Assembly: GCA_950097015.1 (NCBI GenBank)
Contig: CATNEN010000025.1
Span: forward strand, 3,697,001-3,761,000
Length of the DNA stretch: 64,000 bases
Source of the DNA: Macrostomum hystrix
Taxonomy: Eukaryota; Platyhelminthes; Macrostomidae
Reading direction: 5' to 3'
In this document: piece after piece, positions 21,976 through 33,117 of the stretch
How the letters are laid out: each line of letters starts with the position of its first letter
Numbering within the stretch: position 1 is the first letter of the stretch
Program-made: the position numbers and the translations under genes
The notes under the pieces: generated by a model
The model's input: only the letters and a program-made list of their open reading frames with translations
Database searches by the model: none
What the model was told of the DNA's origin: nothing

Positions 21976-22018
21976 ACGAATTTAACAGCTCAGTTGGACC
22001 CCATTGCTTTGAAGAAAG
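21976..22018 (+). CDS. 43-nt microexon of an unidentified plus-strand gene
   Basis: Flanked by acceptor GCTTTGTCTTGCAG and donor GAAAG|GTGAGCAG. Two frames are open: TNLTAQLDPIALKK (phase 0) and EFNSSVGPHCFEE (entering at phase 1). Both can be joined to the exon at 23491 without a stop at the junction. I cannot decide between them and recognise neither. Upstream exons were not found. Confidence 0.4.
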
Positions 22019-22084
22019 GTGAGCAGTTGTAGATTGTAGCAATTTTTACAGATTAGAGTTCTACGAGTTCTACGAGTAGATTAG

Positions 22085-22145
22085 AGCTTCAGACTAGTTA
22101 CCCTGTGGTCCGAGGTTCGAATCGGGGTTCGCAACTGGCTGTAAA
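22085..22145 (+). repeat. Degraded tRNA-like (SINE-head) sequence
   Basis: GGTTCGAATCGG at 22114-22125 matches a polymerase III B box, and ACTAGTTACC upstream is a weak A-box remnant. No cloverleaf can be built with confidence. Confidence 0.3.
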
Positions 22146-22484
22146 TTTGGCCCCAACTGGTGAATTTTCTCTTATAATTCTATAAATTTCTGAGCAAGTG
22201 TAGTACCATTGCGTTTTGCCTGTTGGAGAAACTCTATGAAGCGCTATTTAAGCAGATCTAATTATATGTAAAAGTACCAGTTGTATCTGGTATGTGGAAA
22301 ACTATGTGGAATATATCTTTAAATAACTCTATCGTATTTGCATAGATTTGCGTCGTTTGTCACGTCTTAGTGTTTGCTAATTATTTTCTAATTTAGACTC
22401 TTTTACGATTAAGTGTGAGTGTGGCTGCAATTAAAGCCTGTATATGGTTGCCGTAAAAGTTAAAGGGAAAAATCTGTGCCACAG

Positions 22485-23400
22485 TCAGAAGAATCTGAGC
22501 AAGAGCATTAGCTAGAATCGAGGCAAGCAGAGAATCGAAGCAAGACACTCAGATGGAATCGAAGCAAGCAGAGAATCGAAGCAAGACACGCAGATGGAAT
22601 CAAAGCAAGAGCATTAGCTAGAATCGAGGCAAGCAGAGAATCGAAGCAAGACACTCAGATGGAATCGAAGCAAGAGCATTAGCTAGAATCGAAGCAAGCA
22701 GAGAATCGAAGCAAGACACGCAGATGGAATCAAAGCAAGAGCATTAGCTAGAATCGAAGCAAGCAGAGAATCGAAGCAAGATACGAAGATGGAATCAAAG
22801 CAAGAGCATTAGCTAGAATCGAAGCAAGCAGAGAATCGAAGCAAGACACGAAGATGGAATCAAAGCAAGAGCATTAGCTAGAATCGAAGCAAGCAGAGAA
22901 TCGAAGCAAGATACGAAGATGGAATCGAAGCAAGAGCATTAGCTAGAATCGAAGCAAGCAGAGAATCGAAGCAAGACACGAAGATGGAATCGGAGCAAGC
23001 AGAGAATCGAAGCAAGACACGCAGATGGAATCGAAGCAAGAGCATTAGCTAGAATCGAAGCAAGACACGCAGATGGAATCGAAGCAAAAGCATTAGCTAG
23101 AATCGAAGCAAGCAGAGAATCGAAGCAAGACACGAAGATGGAATCGGAGCAAGCAGAGAATCGAAGCAAGACACGCAGATGGAATCGAAGCAAGAGCATT
23201 AGCTAGAATCGAAGCAAGACACGCAGATGGAATCGAAGCAAAAGCATTAGCTAGAATCGAAGCAAGCAGAGAATCGAAGCAAGACACGAAGATGGAATCG
23301 GAGCAAGCAGAGAATCGAAGCAAGACACGCAGATGGAATCGAAGCAACCTGCGAATCAAAGCAAGCAGAGAATCGAAGCAAGATCCGTAGCTAGAATCCA
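22485..23400. repeat. Composite minisatellite, GAATCGAAGCAAG words
   Basis: AATCGAAGCAAG modules (about 18-30 bp) are combined with ACACGCAGATGG, GCATTAGCTA and CAGAGAATCG to give a higher-order unit of roughly 60-110 bp repeated about ten times. It lies in the intron between the exons at 22018 and 23491. Confidence 0.93.
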
Positions 23401-23490
23401 AGCCGTTCAGCAAGCTTAGCGAGAATAGCCAAGCTGCACTTTACACTAGCCAACCTTCTCACCCATGAACTTTTTCCCTCCCAAACGCAG

Positions 23491-23617
23491 GCAAGAGAAA
23501 ATGTTCTGCCCACTCACTTGCCAATTCGTGCTCAGCTACACCTTGGCGCGCTTTTCCCAGTTCGGGTGCTGGTTGGTGTATTTGTATTTGTTCAGGCCGG
23601 CAGAACTAATCCTATAA
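23491..23617 (+). CDS. Terminal exon of the unidentified plus-strand gene
   Basis: A strong acceptor (CTTTTTCCCTCCCAAACGCAG) precedes GCAAGAG. Continuing TNLTAQLDPIALKK it gives GKRKCSAHSLANSC and stops at TAA 23607-23609. Continuing EFNSSVGPHCFEE it gives RQEKMFCPLTCQFVLS, then a hydrophobic stretch, and stops at TAA 23615-23617. AATAAA at 23701 suits either as polyadenylation signal. The end given covers the longer option. Confidence 0.4.
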
Positions 23618-23700
23618 ATATAATAGGATTATACTGGGATTGGATTGCAACAGCCGGTCTATCGGACCTTCAATATCGGCATAAGTGCATCAATGTGTCA

Positions 23701-23706
23701 AATAAA
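23701..23706 (+). terminator. Polyadenylation signal AATAAA
   Basis: Canonical AATAAA about 90 bp after the stop of the terminal exon at 23491. It is the best-placed such signal in this part of the window. Confidence 0.45.
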
Positions 23707-24268
23707 ATACCCGTAGACTTTACAATTACTGACTATGGCAACAATTTGAGTCCACGTGCTCAACTGTAAAATTGCCACATGTTCCACCACCCCGCGGCCA
23801 TTCGCTGAGCTTTCTTCGAGTCCGTTTTGCTTTTAGAAGAGGCAGAGAGGGGGCGTGTTTTTGGCTACGCTCAAATTCTATAGAACTGGCTCTATCGGTG
23901 TGGTGCCTTTGGCTCGTTTTTGTTCTCTCTCTCTTCTACTAGGCAATTACTTGCAAAGCGGAGGGTGAGAAGGGGGAGAGGTGGGCCAGGGGTTCTCACA
24001 GACGACTCGCACAGCGGCACACAATCTGCAGCCAAGATTTCTCTCTCGTCTCTCCGGGCTAAAAAAAGTGGTGATTTAAAGCACTGGCCGCACACTGCCG
24101 GCGACACAAACCCTTCGGACATTCGGCTAGTTCTAAGAGCCTCACCGTCTCATTGCTCTTTCCGCACCAATTGAGTTTGGTGTCTTTAAACGAATCAAGT
24201 GTTTGATAGCAGCGGGTTTCAACATTAACCAAACACACTCTGAGCGATCCAAGGTTTTTTTCTGAGCA
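23707..24268. other. Promoter/5' flank of the RASEF-like gene
   Basis: No gene. No clear TATA box. GTTTTTTTCTGAG lies immediately before the ATG and resembles a splice acceptor. Confidence 0.35.
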
Positions 24269-26257
24269 ATGGCGACTGGTGAAGTTGGCGACAAAGTTCT
24301 CAGTTCGCCCTCGCCGTCACCGTCGCCGTCGCCGCCACCGGGCCTGTCGGCGAGCCTCGCCCAGCGAGCCGAATCTCTATTCAGCCTGCTGGACACCGGC
24401 GGCTGCGGCTACCTCAGCCAGGCGGATCTGGCCCGCTGCTGCGGCGACGAAATCAACGTTGCCGACGTGTTCGCCCAACTGGACACGGACGGGGACGGAA
24501 GGATTGACGCTGCTGACTTCCAGTCGGCGATTGGACTACTCCTGACTGCGGGAGCGGCGACTTCGACGGAAACTGGCGAAGAGCAGCGCGAGTTAGAGGC
24601 ACAGCTGTGCTCAAAGTCCTTCTCGCAGGAGGACGGCTTGAACGCCGAGCCGCCGACTTCGCCGTCGCTTTTCGACGTCGATGACGAAGGCGTCGGCCAG
24701 CTGACCTGCCGAGACCAGGTTAGCGAGCTCCACCGACAGCTTGGCCGGCAGTGTCCGCAGCTGCTTGACACCTTCGAGCAGGTGATGGCCAGCGTGGCAA
24801 AGGATGTCACCGTGCAGGCGCGGGAGCGGCGCCAGCTGGAGGCGAGCTACCAGCGCGCCAGGGCTGAGAACGAGCGCCACGTGCGCCAAATGGAGGAGGA
24901 GGCCGAGGCGCAGATGGCCCGGATGGAGCTGCTGGCGCGGGAGCGAGAGCGGCGCCGCCTGGAAGAAGAATATCAGGAGCTGCTGCGCACGAAGGAGAGG
25001 GAGGTCGGCCAGCTGCGACAGATGATGGAGCTCATGCAGGCGGAGACAGCCAAGAGCCGCGGTGCCGAGCAGGACATTCGTAGGAAGCGACAGCAGCGGC
25101 ATCGACGCAGGAAGCCGGATGGCGGCCTGGCCGATGACGACGTCGAGGCCGACGCTGGCGGGGACATCGATGCTGAAGGCCAGGCCGATGCTATTCAGAC
25201 AGGCGGAGCCAGTCGACTCATGGCGGACATGCGGCAGCTGGAGACGGCGCTGGCGCTCAGCAGCAGCGAAGTCGCTCGACTGCGGCAGGACCGGGACGAC
25301 GGCGAGCGCGAGCTGCAGCTGGAGCGGAGCCGCCTCCGTGAGCACCAGCGCGAGCAGGAGCGGCTGACAAGACAGCTGCAGCTGCTGCACGACGCCAACC
25401 GCAGCCTGAATGACACCAACGACAGTCTGCGAGCGGCGCTAGAACGACAACGCAGCGTGGCTAGCAGCATCGCTTCCGTTTCGGCGTCCACCTCGGCGGC
25501 CGCCTTGTCGGTGCTTGACCTTAGCCAGCCGCACGAGGCCGTCTTGCCAGCCTTCGACACCTGCGAGGAGGACGACGACCCAGATTATTTGCTGGATGCT
25601 GCGGCTGCCGCGGAGGCCGACAGTGGAACGTCGACGTTTCGCGACCAGCCGGCTATGGACAGCAGTGGCGGAAGTGGCAGAGCTGCAGCTGCAACCGGAG
25701 CTGGCTTCCGTCTGTCGCACCTGTCAGGTCTCTCTGGCTGGGAGGGCGACTCCGACATCTCAGCCAGTGAGGTCGACTCCCACGAAGCAGATAGCGGGAG
25801 CGCTGAAAAACTGGCTGCAACCGCAAAGCGGCCAAATAGCTTAGCGTTGAACCTTCCGCGTCGCCGTCTAAGACGTCGTCGGTTTGGCGGCGAAGCCTCC
25901 AACGGCGATGACACCGATGAGGGCGGCGACAGCAGCAGCGACGGGGCAGCGATGCAGTCTCCTCACCTGTCATCTGATCCGGACTTTACGTCTGTTGACC
26001 AGATCGATGGCGAGTTGCCTCTCTCGCCGTTGTCGTCGACTCCGCCGACGCCGTCTCCGCTGGGCCCGCCTGAGCGGATGTTCCGCATCGTGATGGCTGG
26101 CGACGCGGCGGTCGGCAAGACCTGCTTTATTACGCGGTTCTGCGAGGGTCGCTTCGACAGCGGCGCAGTTTCGACTCTGGGCGTGGACTTCAAGACTCGC
26201 ACAGTCAAGGTGGATGGCCATGTCATCGCCGTACAGCTCTGGGACACAGCTGGCCAG
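24269..26257 (+). CDS. RASEF: RASEF-like EF-hand / coiled-coil / Rab GTPase, exon 1
   Basis: First of two coding exons (663 residues; protein 816). A Pro/Ser leader is followed by two EF-hand loops: residues 42-53 (DTGGCGYLSQAD, missing the acidic side chains at positions 3 and 5) and 72-83 (DTDGDGRIDAAD, near-canonical). Only the second is likely to bind calcium. Long charged coiled coil fills about 150-270 and 310-400, and a Ser/Asp-rich linker with polyalanine about 400-600. The Rab domain starts near 603 with P-loop GDAAVGKT (611-618), then STLGVD (switch I) and WDTAGQ, where the exon ends at CAG|GTGAGC in phase 0. This order, EF-hands, coiled coil, Rab, is that of RASEF (Rab45); CRACR2A and RAB44 share it but match the Rab sequence less well. 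RASEF proteins are membrane-associated GTPases linked to trafficking. Confidence 0.85.
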
Positions 26258-27293
26258 GTGAGCAGTCTGTGCTATTGATTTCGATTGAATCTATCAAATT
26301 TTAAATTGGAGACACTTAAGTGGGAACTAAATTTAGCGGTGCCACGGGAATCAACTTTTTCGTTCCGCTTCTCAATGGGGGCGATTTCTCAGAGAACAAA
26401 AGTTCGTGTCATTCGCTATGCCCCCTCCCGGGCATTGATCCAACTTCTATTCCCTACTTGACTGACACGGGTGAGAATTCAGTGAGATCTGGCGCCGTAG
26501 AAGTACACTTGCCTACTGCTAGCTAGTGTCGCTGAAACAATGAATTTTACGTAGCTTTAATCCTTTGTTAAATAAAAGCTTGCGCAGCTACCTAGGGTAT
26601 GCAAGGCTTGTCAACAACTACTGATTCTCTTAGTGCTATTTTCACCTGTGTCTTAGTAGCCTGTCCTTAGCAGACCTCTGTGACCCTTCATTATTTCCAT
26701 TTCATCTCTGGCTTACTCTGGTGGTCTCATCTCACTGATATTCGATGCTCACACACACACTGGTCCACACTTGTTTGGCTTGTTGTAACAATGAGCAAGC
26801 CACCTCCCTCTACATTCTTTAGGGTCGACTGAAAAAGTAGCTTTACGAGTGGAATTTCAGCACAAGCTAAAAAACACCACTGCACAGAGATTGCTTAACA
26901 AACTTTAATGTCCTCGCTAAGACGTCTCAGAAGCATTCGTTTACTCGAGTCACGAGTAAACGATGCACCGCGCAATAAATTATCAAGCGCAAACAAGTCA
27001 GATTGCAAAAATAAAGGTCATAAATAAGCAAGACTTCAAAACTCACCAATCATTCAGCCAATCAGATTGTTATTTTTACCCTGCATTTCGTTTGCTTTGA
27101 GGTAGTTTTTTTACGAGGTCATTGGAGTACGATGTAATTGCCACGTCAGGCCTAAGAAAAGTGTGTGGAGTTGGGCCAGATTGACGTCGTATTTTTGAGT
27201 CATTCCTCATTGCCATGTCCCAAATTATTGTTTGCGACTATATTAATTTATTGCACAGTCTATGATTTATTAGTTGAATGACGCGACTCGAGT

Positions 27294-27555
27294 AGGAGGT
27301 TGTAGCCTAGTGGTTAGAATGTCGGACTCACGAATTGAAGGTCGGGGGTTCGATTCCCGACTCTACTGGAACAGTTTGTGTCCTTTAGCAAGATACTTAA
27401 CTCTGCATTGCTTCAGTTCACTGTTAAATGGGTAGCAGCATCAGGTGGGGTCATGGAGGGTGGGTTTGGCGTCCATGGACTGAACAGCGCTGCGCAATAT
27501 CTGCGGTTGTGATGTCGGCTGCACATCTGGCCCTATTGTTATCATTAAATTCACA
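27294..27555 (+). mobile_element. tRNA-derived SINE, copy 1
   Basis: The tRNA-like head has A box TAGCCTAGTGG (27303-27313) and B box GGTTCGATTCC (27347-27357). The body follows (TTTAGCAAGATACTTAACTC, TGCTTCAGTTCAC, TGTTAAATGGGTA). The same head and body recur at 37538-37850 on the other strand, which shows this is an interspersed family rather than a tRNA gene. Confidence 0.85.
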
Positions 27556-27639
27556 AACAAATCGTATTTCTCGTACTACTTTTCTTCCTCACCCCATTCT
27601 TGCTCTTCTCAAATCTCATCTTTTCATTGAGGCAATATT

Positions 27640-27950
27640 TATGAAATAAACAACAAACAAAACACAAACAGCAAATCAACAAGCAAATAAAAATCAACAA
27701 CAAACAAACAAACAAAACCAAAAACCATGAAACAAAGTGGCCGGCTAGAAATTCAGAATAAACACTGACAGATCAAATAAACGATAAAGAACCACGCAAA
27801 ATGACCACAAAAAACATTGAAACAACAGCAAAAAAGCAACAAACCAATAAAGCCGCTTCTCGTCATCAGGCAGTGTACACTCTCACGGCAGTGTACACTC
27901 TCACTGCAGTGTACACTCTCACTGCAGTGTACACTCTCACTGCACCTTGG
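27640..27950. repeat. A-rich tract and 18 bp minisatellite
   Basis: 27640-27860 is rich in CAAACAAA / CAACAAA. 27873-27950 holds four copies of GCAGTGTACACTCTCACT, each containing the palindrome GTGTACAC. Confidence 0.85.
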
Positions 27951-28031
27951 TGATTGGCCTTCATTGACGTAATGACGTAAGAAGATGAATCAAACAAACA
28001 AACAAATCACCCACGAATTCAAATCCAACAG

Positions 28032-28493
28032 GAGCGCTTCCGCAGCATTGCAAAGTCCTATTTCCGGCGCGCTGACGGAGTTATTTTAGTCTACGACTGC
28101 ACCAGCGACCGGTCATTTGTCAGCGTGCGCGACTGGGTGGAATCCATCAGGGACAGCTGCGTGGCCGCTGACGACGAGTCAGGCGCGGTGCCAATCATGA
28201 TTGTGGCCAACAAGACGGACCTGCGCGAGGCCGCCAGGCAGAGATCCGGTGCCGCACAGCGCGTCATCGAGACCGAGGAGGGCCGACGTCTGGCCGAGCT
28301 CTTTTCAGCCGCGCTATTTGTTGAAGCCAGCGCCCGCAGCGGCGACAATGTCAGCAGCTCCGTGATGAACCTCTGCCGCCTGCTGCAGCAGCGGGAGGAT
28401 CTGGCAGTGAGTAGGGCTGCTGCCGATGCCGCCCTCGAGTTGCACACCGACGAGAAGACGGCGAAAAAGCGTCTTCCGGCCTGCTGCTCCTGA
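28032..28493 (+). CDS. RASEF: RASEF-like protein, exon 2
   Basis: Continues WDTAGQ directly with ERFRSIAKSYFRRADGV, a diagnostic match to RASEF. It has the nucleotide-specificity motif NKTD (protein residues 723-726) and the EASAR motif near 761. It ends in KKRLPACCS, whose paired cysteines (814-815) suit Rab geranylgeranylation. Switch II and all G motifs look intact, so the GTPase should be functional. Stop TGA at 28491-28493. Confidence 0.88.
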   Translation, partial: ERFRSIAKSYFRRADGVILVYDCTSDRSFVSVRDWVESIRDSCVAADDESGAVPIMIVANKTDLREAARQRSGAAQRVIETEEGRRLAELFSAALFVEASARSGDNVSSSVMNLCRLLQQREDLAVSRAAADAALELHTDEKTAKKRLPACCS

Positions 28494-28496
28494 TCC

Positions 28497-28752
28497 CTGA
28501 TCCCAGATCCCAGATCCCTGATCATAGATCCCCGATCATAGATCCCCGATCATAGATCCCCGATCATAGATCCCCGATCATAGATCCCCAATCATAGATC
28601 CCCGATCATAGATCCCCGATCATAGATCCCCGATCATAGATCCCCGATCATAGATCCCCGATCATAGATCCCCGATCATAGATCCCCGATCATAGATCCC
28701 GGATAATAGATCCGCGATCATAGATCCCCGATCATAGATCCCCAATCCTAGA
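28497..28752. repeat. Minisatellite, 14 bp unit, directly after the RASEF-like stop
   Basis: About 18 copies of GATCATAGATCCCC beginning four bases after the stop codon, so probably transcribed in the 3'UTR. No AATAAA is seen nearby. Confidence 0.95.
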
Positions 28753-29519
28753 TTAATTCTTGGTTGCTCGCCAAAGGTATTATTATTGATGCCTGATCAG
28801 ATACTTTATCCCGAACTGCAGCACCTTATCTCTTATCCATCTTATCCCTCATCTGTTAATTGACTCCCACTTTGCCAAGAAGTTCATCAGAGAATTCGTG
28901 ATCCCTTCCGCATTGACTTATGCACGTATTCGGTCATGTATTTCTAAGTCATTATCTCAAATGCAATTCCAGTAACACTACTTACTTGTATTTTTGGTAT
29001 TATCTGCTGTCAATAGTATTAAATTAGAAAATACCTCTAAATTATTTAACTAATTCCCATTACTACAGTAACCGTAGCACACCAATACAAGTCAGTGTCC
29101 ATGCTTCCCTCCTGCCTGAAGGCAATCGATCTCCCTTGAACTGACTTTTTGGGCTGTTATTTTTCCTATCTTTCTCTCGGCAGCAAATTCTTTACAGCTC
29201 TTGTCTGCTTCTGCAACACAATTGCTTCTCTAAGTCACGGTTGCTTGGAGAAAACTGCTCGCATCTTCCAGTTTTAGAAACTTCTGTAAAACACTGGTAG
29301 CTCATACTAATGCTTTCTCGCATTGTATTTTTAATACAGGCCGCCCTTGCGTATTGCCCTCTCCGCTTTTCCAATCATCTGATTCTCCCTTTTTACTCTC
29401 TTGCCCTCTAACCTTGTCTCTATCCCCATTTTTCCCCTTCTCTCTTACACTTTGTGTCTCCTCTCCTCTCCATCTCTCTTACCTTTTCTCCCTTTCTCTA
29501 TTCCCTCTTCTGCCTCTCT
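28753..29519. other. Gene-free stretch downstream of the RASEF-like gene
   Basis: Unique, pyrimidine-leaning sequence. No exon or canonical polyadenylation signal recognised. Confidence 0.3.
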
Positions 29520-30445
29520 CATCCCTTTTCTCCCTCTTCCTCATCCCTTTTCTCTCTCTCTCTCATCCCTTTTCTCCCTCTCTCTCACCCCTTTTCACCC
29601 TCTCTCTCTCATCCCTTTTCTCCCTCTCTCTCTCATCCCTTTTCTCCCTCTCTCTCTCATCCCTTTTCTCCCTCTCTCTCACCCCTTTTCTCCCTCTCTC
29701 TCATCCCTTTTCTCCCTCTCTCTCATCCCTTTTCTCCCTCTCTCTCTCATCCCTTTTCTCCCTCTCTCTCACCCCTTTTCTCCCTCTCTCTCATCCCTTT
29801 TCTCCCTCTCTCTCACCCCTTTTCTCCCTCTCTCTCATCCCTTTTCTCCCTCTCTCTCATCCCTTTTCTCCCTCTCTCTCATCCCTTTTCTCCCTCTCTC
29901 TCATCCCTTTTCTCCCTCTCTCTCATCCCTTTTCTCCCTCTCTCTCTCATCCCTTTTCTCCCTCTCTCTCTCATCCCTTTTCTCCCTCTCTCTCACCCCT
30001 TTTCTCCCTCTCTCTCATCCCTTTTCTCCCTCTCTCTCACCCCTTTTCTCCCTCTCTCTCATCCCTTTTCTCCCTCTCTCTCATCCCTTTTCTCCCTCTC
30101 TCTCATCCCTTTTCTCCCTCTCTCTCATCCCTTTTCTCCCTCTCTCTCATCCCTTTTCTCCCTCTCTCTCTCATCCCTTTTCTCCCTCTCTCTCATCCCT
30201 TTTCTCCCTCTCTCTCTCATCCCTTTTCTCCCTCTCTCCCATTCCTTTTCTCCCTCTCCCTCATCCCTGTTCTCCCTAGCTCTCTCATCCCTTTTCTCCC
30301 TCTTTTTCTCATCCTTTTTCTCTCTCTCTCTCTAATCTCTTTTCTCCCCCTCTCTCATCCCTTTTCTCCCTCTCTCTGTCTTCCATTTTCTCTGTCTCTC
30401 TTGCCATTTCTCCCTCTCTCTTCTCTCCCGCTTTCTTTCCCCTTC
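29520..30445. repeat. Homopyrimidine minisatellite, about 22-24 bp unit
   Basis: About 40 copies of CTCATCCCTTTTCTCCCTCT with variable CT dinucleotides (20-26 bp units). The plus strand is almost pure pyrimidine for about 900 bp. The three long open frames (PFSPSLS, LFSLSLS) across it are artefacts. Confidence 0.97.
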
Positions 30446-31190
30446 TCATCCTCATCTTAGTATTCCCTCCCCCTTTTTGTCACTAACCGGTTTGATCAGG
30501 GCTAATCTTCTACAACGCTATCACTTAAATGCTGAATTTACTTCCTCCGTCAGAGCTAAAATGCCAATCATGATTTTCAAGTGTATCCCTTTGACATTGC
30601 GTATCAGTCAATATATTTTCTATTTCTATGCTAAATTACACTATTATAATCATAATGAATCGTCGGTGAAAGTCCATCTTCTTTCTGTCTCTCTCGACCA
30701 GGTAAAAATTGTCGTCGCAATAAAATTCCTGACTTTCATTCGGTTAAAGTTCATGACTTTCTGTCTCCTCAGGCGAACTCCGATCCTAACTTCCTCATTT
30801 CCGTCATTGTCGCCATTTAATTATTTGTTTTTCTACTGTATTGTCTGCTGAATGAGAAAAAACACCAGCTGCTGTGAGAACACCTGAATTTCCTATGCTT
30901 CCTATGCTACTGTTTCCCTTTGCATTTCGCAACGCGTCTGTGTGCCTTAATTGCTTCGGCAGACGTTGTATTGTGATACGCGTTCAACAGATAGACACTA
31001 GAATATTTTCATATATTGGACACAAATCGACTTATTATTCTGTGCAGATGATGAGCCGCTAAATAAATAGAAATTTTACTTTCTGTACAGAATATTCAAT
31101 CGAAATCCGCTTCAGCGAATCGTTTATTTAGTGGTCTTGACCCATTCAGCTGCCCGAAACGGCTTCCCGATGTCCCATCATCATAACTCC
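30446..31190. other. Gene-free stretch
   Basis: AT-rich unique DNA. An open frame at 30477-30851 lacks coding character and any recognised domain. Confidence 0.3.
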
Positions 31191-31194
31191 TTAA

Positions 31195-31990
31195 CTTTTC
31201 TAATATCCCGAATACCAATATCCCAAATCCTAATATCCCGAATGCCAATATCCCAAATCCTAATATCACAAATACCAATATCCCAAATCCTAATATCCCA
31301 AATACCAACATCCCAAATCCTAATATCCCGAATACCAATATCCCAAATCCTAATATCCCGAATGCCAATATCCCAATTCCTAATATCACAAATACCAATA
31401 TCCCAAATCCTAATATCCCAAATACCAACATCCCAAATCCTAATATCCCGAATACCAATATCCCAAATCCTAATATCCCGAATGCCAATATCCCAAATCC
31501 TAATATCACAAATACCAACATCCCAAATCCTAATATCCCGAATCCCAACATCCTAAATCCTAATATCCCAAATACCTATATCCCAAATACCAATATCCCA
31601 AATACCAATATCCCAAATCCTAATATCCCAAATACCAACATCCCAAATCCTAATATCCCGAATCCCAACATCCTAAATCCTAATATCCCAAATACCTATA
31701 TCCCAAATACCAATATCCCAAATACCAATATCCCAAATCCTAATATCCCAAATACCAATATCCCAAATCCTAATATCCCAAATACCAATATCCCAAATCC
31801 TAATATCCCGAATACCAATATCCCAAATCCTAATATCCCGAATCCCAATATCCTAAATCCCAATATCCCGATTTACAATATCCCAAATACCAATATCCCA
31901 AATACCAATATCCCGATTCTAAATATCTCAAATACCAATATCCTGATTCCTAATAGCTCCATTCCCAGTGTTTCAATTCCCAATCTCATA
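31195..31990. repeat. Minisatellite, 15 bp unit (30 bp dimers)
   Basis: About 50 copies of CAATATCCCAAATCC / TAATATCCCGAATAC alternating as dimers. Longer blocks recur (31200-31560 in about 120 bp steps, and 31560-31680 repeated at 31680-31800), showing nested duplications. Confidence 0.95.
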
Positions 31991-32936
31991 ACGGTCAATA
32001 TCCAGATCCCCTTCTATTGTCTTTCTTCTTCTTAGTTATTTCTGATTTCCGATATCGACCTTTTGCTAGCCATCCCTCATCCCATCTCGTTTATTAAAAC
32101 TCTTTAAATAAGCACCCCATGATCTTAGTTACATTAGTTACATCCATTTAGGGTCATTGTAGATGCATCTTAAATATTATTATAATCTAAAACGCATCTC
32201 ACTTGGTTTTACTTGTTGAAATTTTTTCCGATAATTTTGCCGCACTGATCGACACTGTTGCGCTAATGGGCAATTTATTGAAAAAAGGTACCTACTCGAC
32301 AATGCGGACATTTTCTCCTATTTTGGCAAGAAAAAAAACTTCCAAATGCCTAGGCGGGCATACGAGCCCAAATATTTGCTCTATAGCGTAAGAGCAGGGA
32401 GAGTCGGACATAAGGGCGGCACGTTGAGCAAACCATGAGCATCATATATTCGTCAACTAAGCCCTTGAAGAACCAATAACTGACGCGCAATGGAGCTGCA
32501 TCGAGTGGCTGCGGCGGGGAACTAGAAAGAGAAGAGAGCGGTTCTGAGAACACCCGGAAGTGTGCTCAAACCATGCAGTCTCCCCTCCACTCAGTCAGCT
32601 ACCTCCCCCCGAAAATCCAATCCACTTTTGTCTCAGCCAGGCCTTCAATGCAGGCATTAATATAAGTAAGAGAACGGAGGCGCGAATCGATGAATTTTAG
32701 CGCTATTTTTCCCAACAGATTTTTCCCTAATAAAACTCCAGCGGAAGCATCGCGCATCTTCAACGATCGTCTGGCTGCATTTCCTGTCGCCCTAGAACAG
32801 CTTTTTGTTGGGAAGGCGAAGAGCAACAGGGAGTCAGCCAGCCAGAACCACGGCTGCTTCTGGGGTGAGGAAGAAATTAGTCAAACATCGCCAGGATCAC
32901 GTCCTCCCCTCTTCCCTCCGGCTGACGACTTTTTGT
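31991..32936. other. 5' flank of the gene at 33070
   Basis: No other gene recognised. The last part contains the TATA box listed separately. Confidence 0.3.
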
Positions 32937-32943
32937 TATAAAA
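32937..32943 (+). promoter_or_regulatory. TATA box of the 33070-36090 gene
   Basis: TATAAAA followed about 30 bp later by CTCAACTCAG, a plausible initiator. It overlaps an in-frame ATG at 32944, which would therefore lie upstream of the transcript; this decides for the ATG at 33070. Confidence 0.55.
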
Positions 32944-33007
32944 ATGCCGGCAACTGCCAGGCGAATTCAGCTCAACTCAGCCGGCGCTGACAGGTCACTG
33001 GGGCGGC

Positions 33008-33039
<32 letters not shown>

Positions 33040-33069
33040 AAGAAGCAAGCTAAACAATCGGGTGGCAAC

Positions 33070-33117
33070 ATGTCGCTAGCGGATTACATTGGAAAGAGGC
33101 GAGAGGCGCAGAAGAAG
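33070..33117 (+). CDS. Unrecognised Ser/Thr/Lys-rich protein, exon 1
   Basis: Sixteen codons, MSLADYIGKRREAQKK, in context CAACATGT, ending at donor AAG|GTTAGT in phase 0. A CAG run (33009-33036) and CAA/AAG codons just upstream would add a polyglutamine leader if the ATG at 32944 were used, but the TATA box position argues against that. Confidence 0.65.

Larger units (their letters stand above)
26258..28031 (+). other. RASEF-like intron
   Basis: A 1,774 bp phase 0 intron from GTGAGCAG to CAAATCCAACAG. It contains a tRNA-derived SINE (27294-27555), an A-rich CAAACAAA tract (27640-27860) and an 18 bp minisatellite (27873-27950). Confidence 0.85.

Noticed and set aside
24279-26247. Many open frames opposite or out of phase with RASEF exon 1
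   Set aside because: GC-rich coding sequence leaves other frames open; none carries a domain, whereas the chosen frame has EF-hands and the Rab G motifs.
27294-27368. Functional tRNA gene
   Set aside because: A and B boxes are present, but the head continues into a body found again at 37538-37850, and the acceptor stem does not pair; it is a SINE.
29354-30460. Ser/Pro/Leu-rich open frames
   Set aside because: Translation of the homopyrimidine array in three frames.
32944-33069. Upstream in-frame ATG adding 42 residues with polyglutamine
   Set aside because: The ATG overlaps the TATA box, so it should lie upstream of the transcription start.
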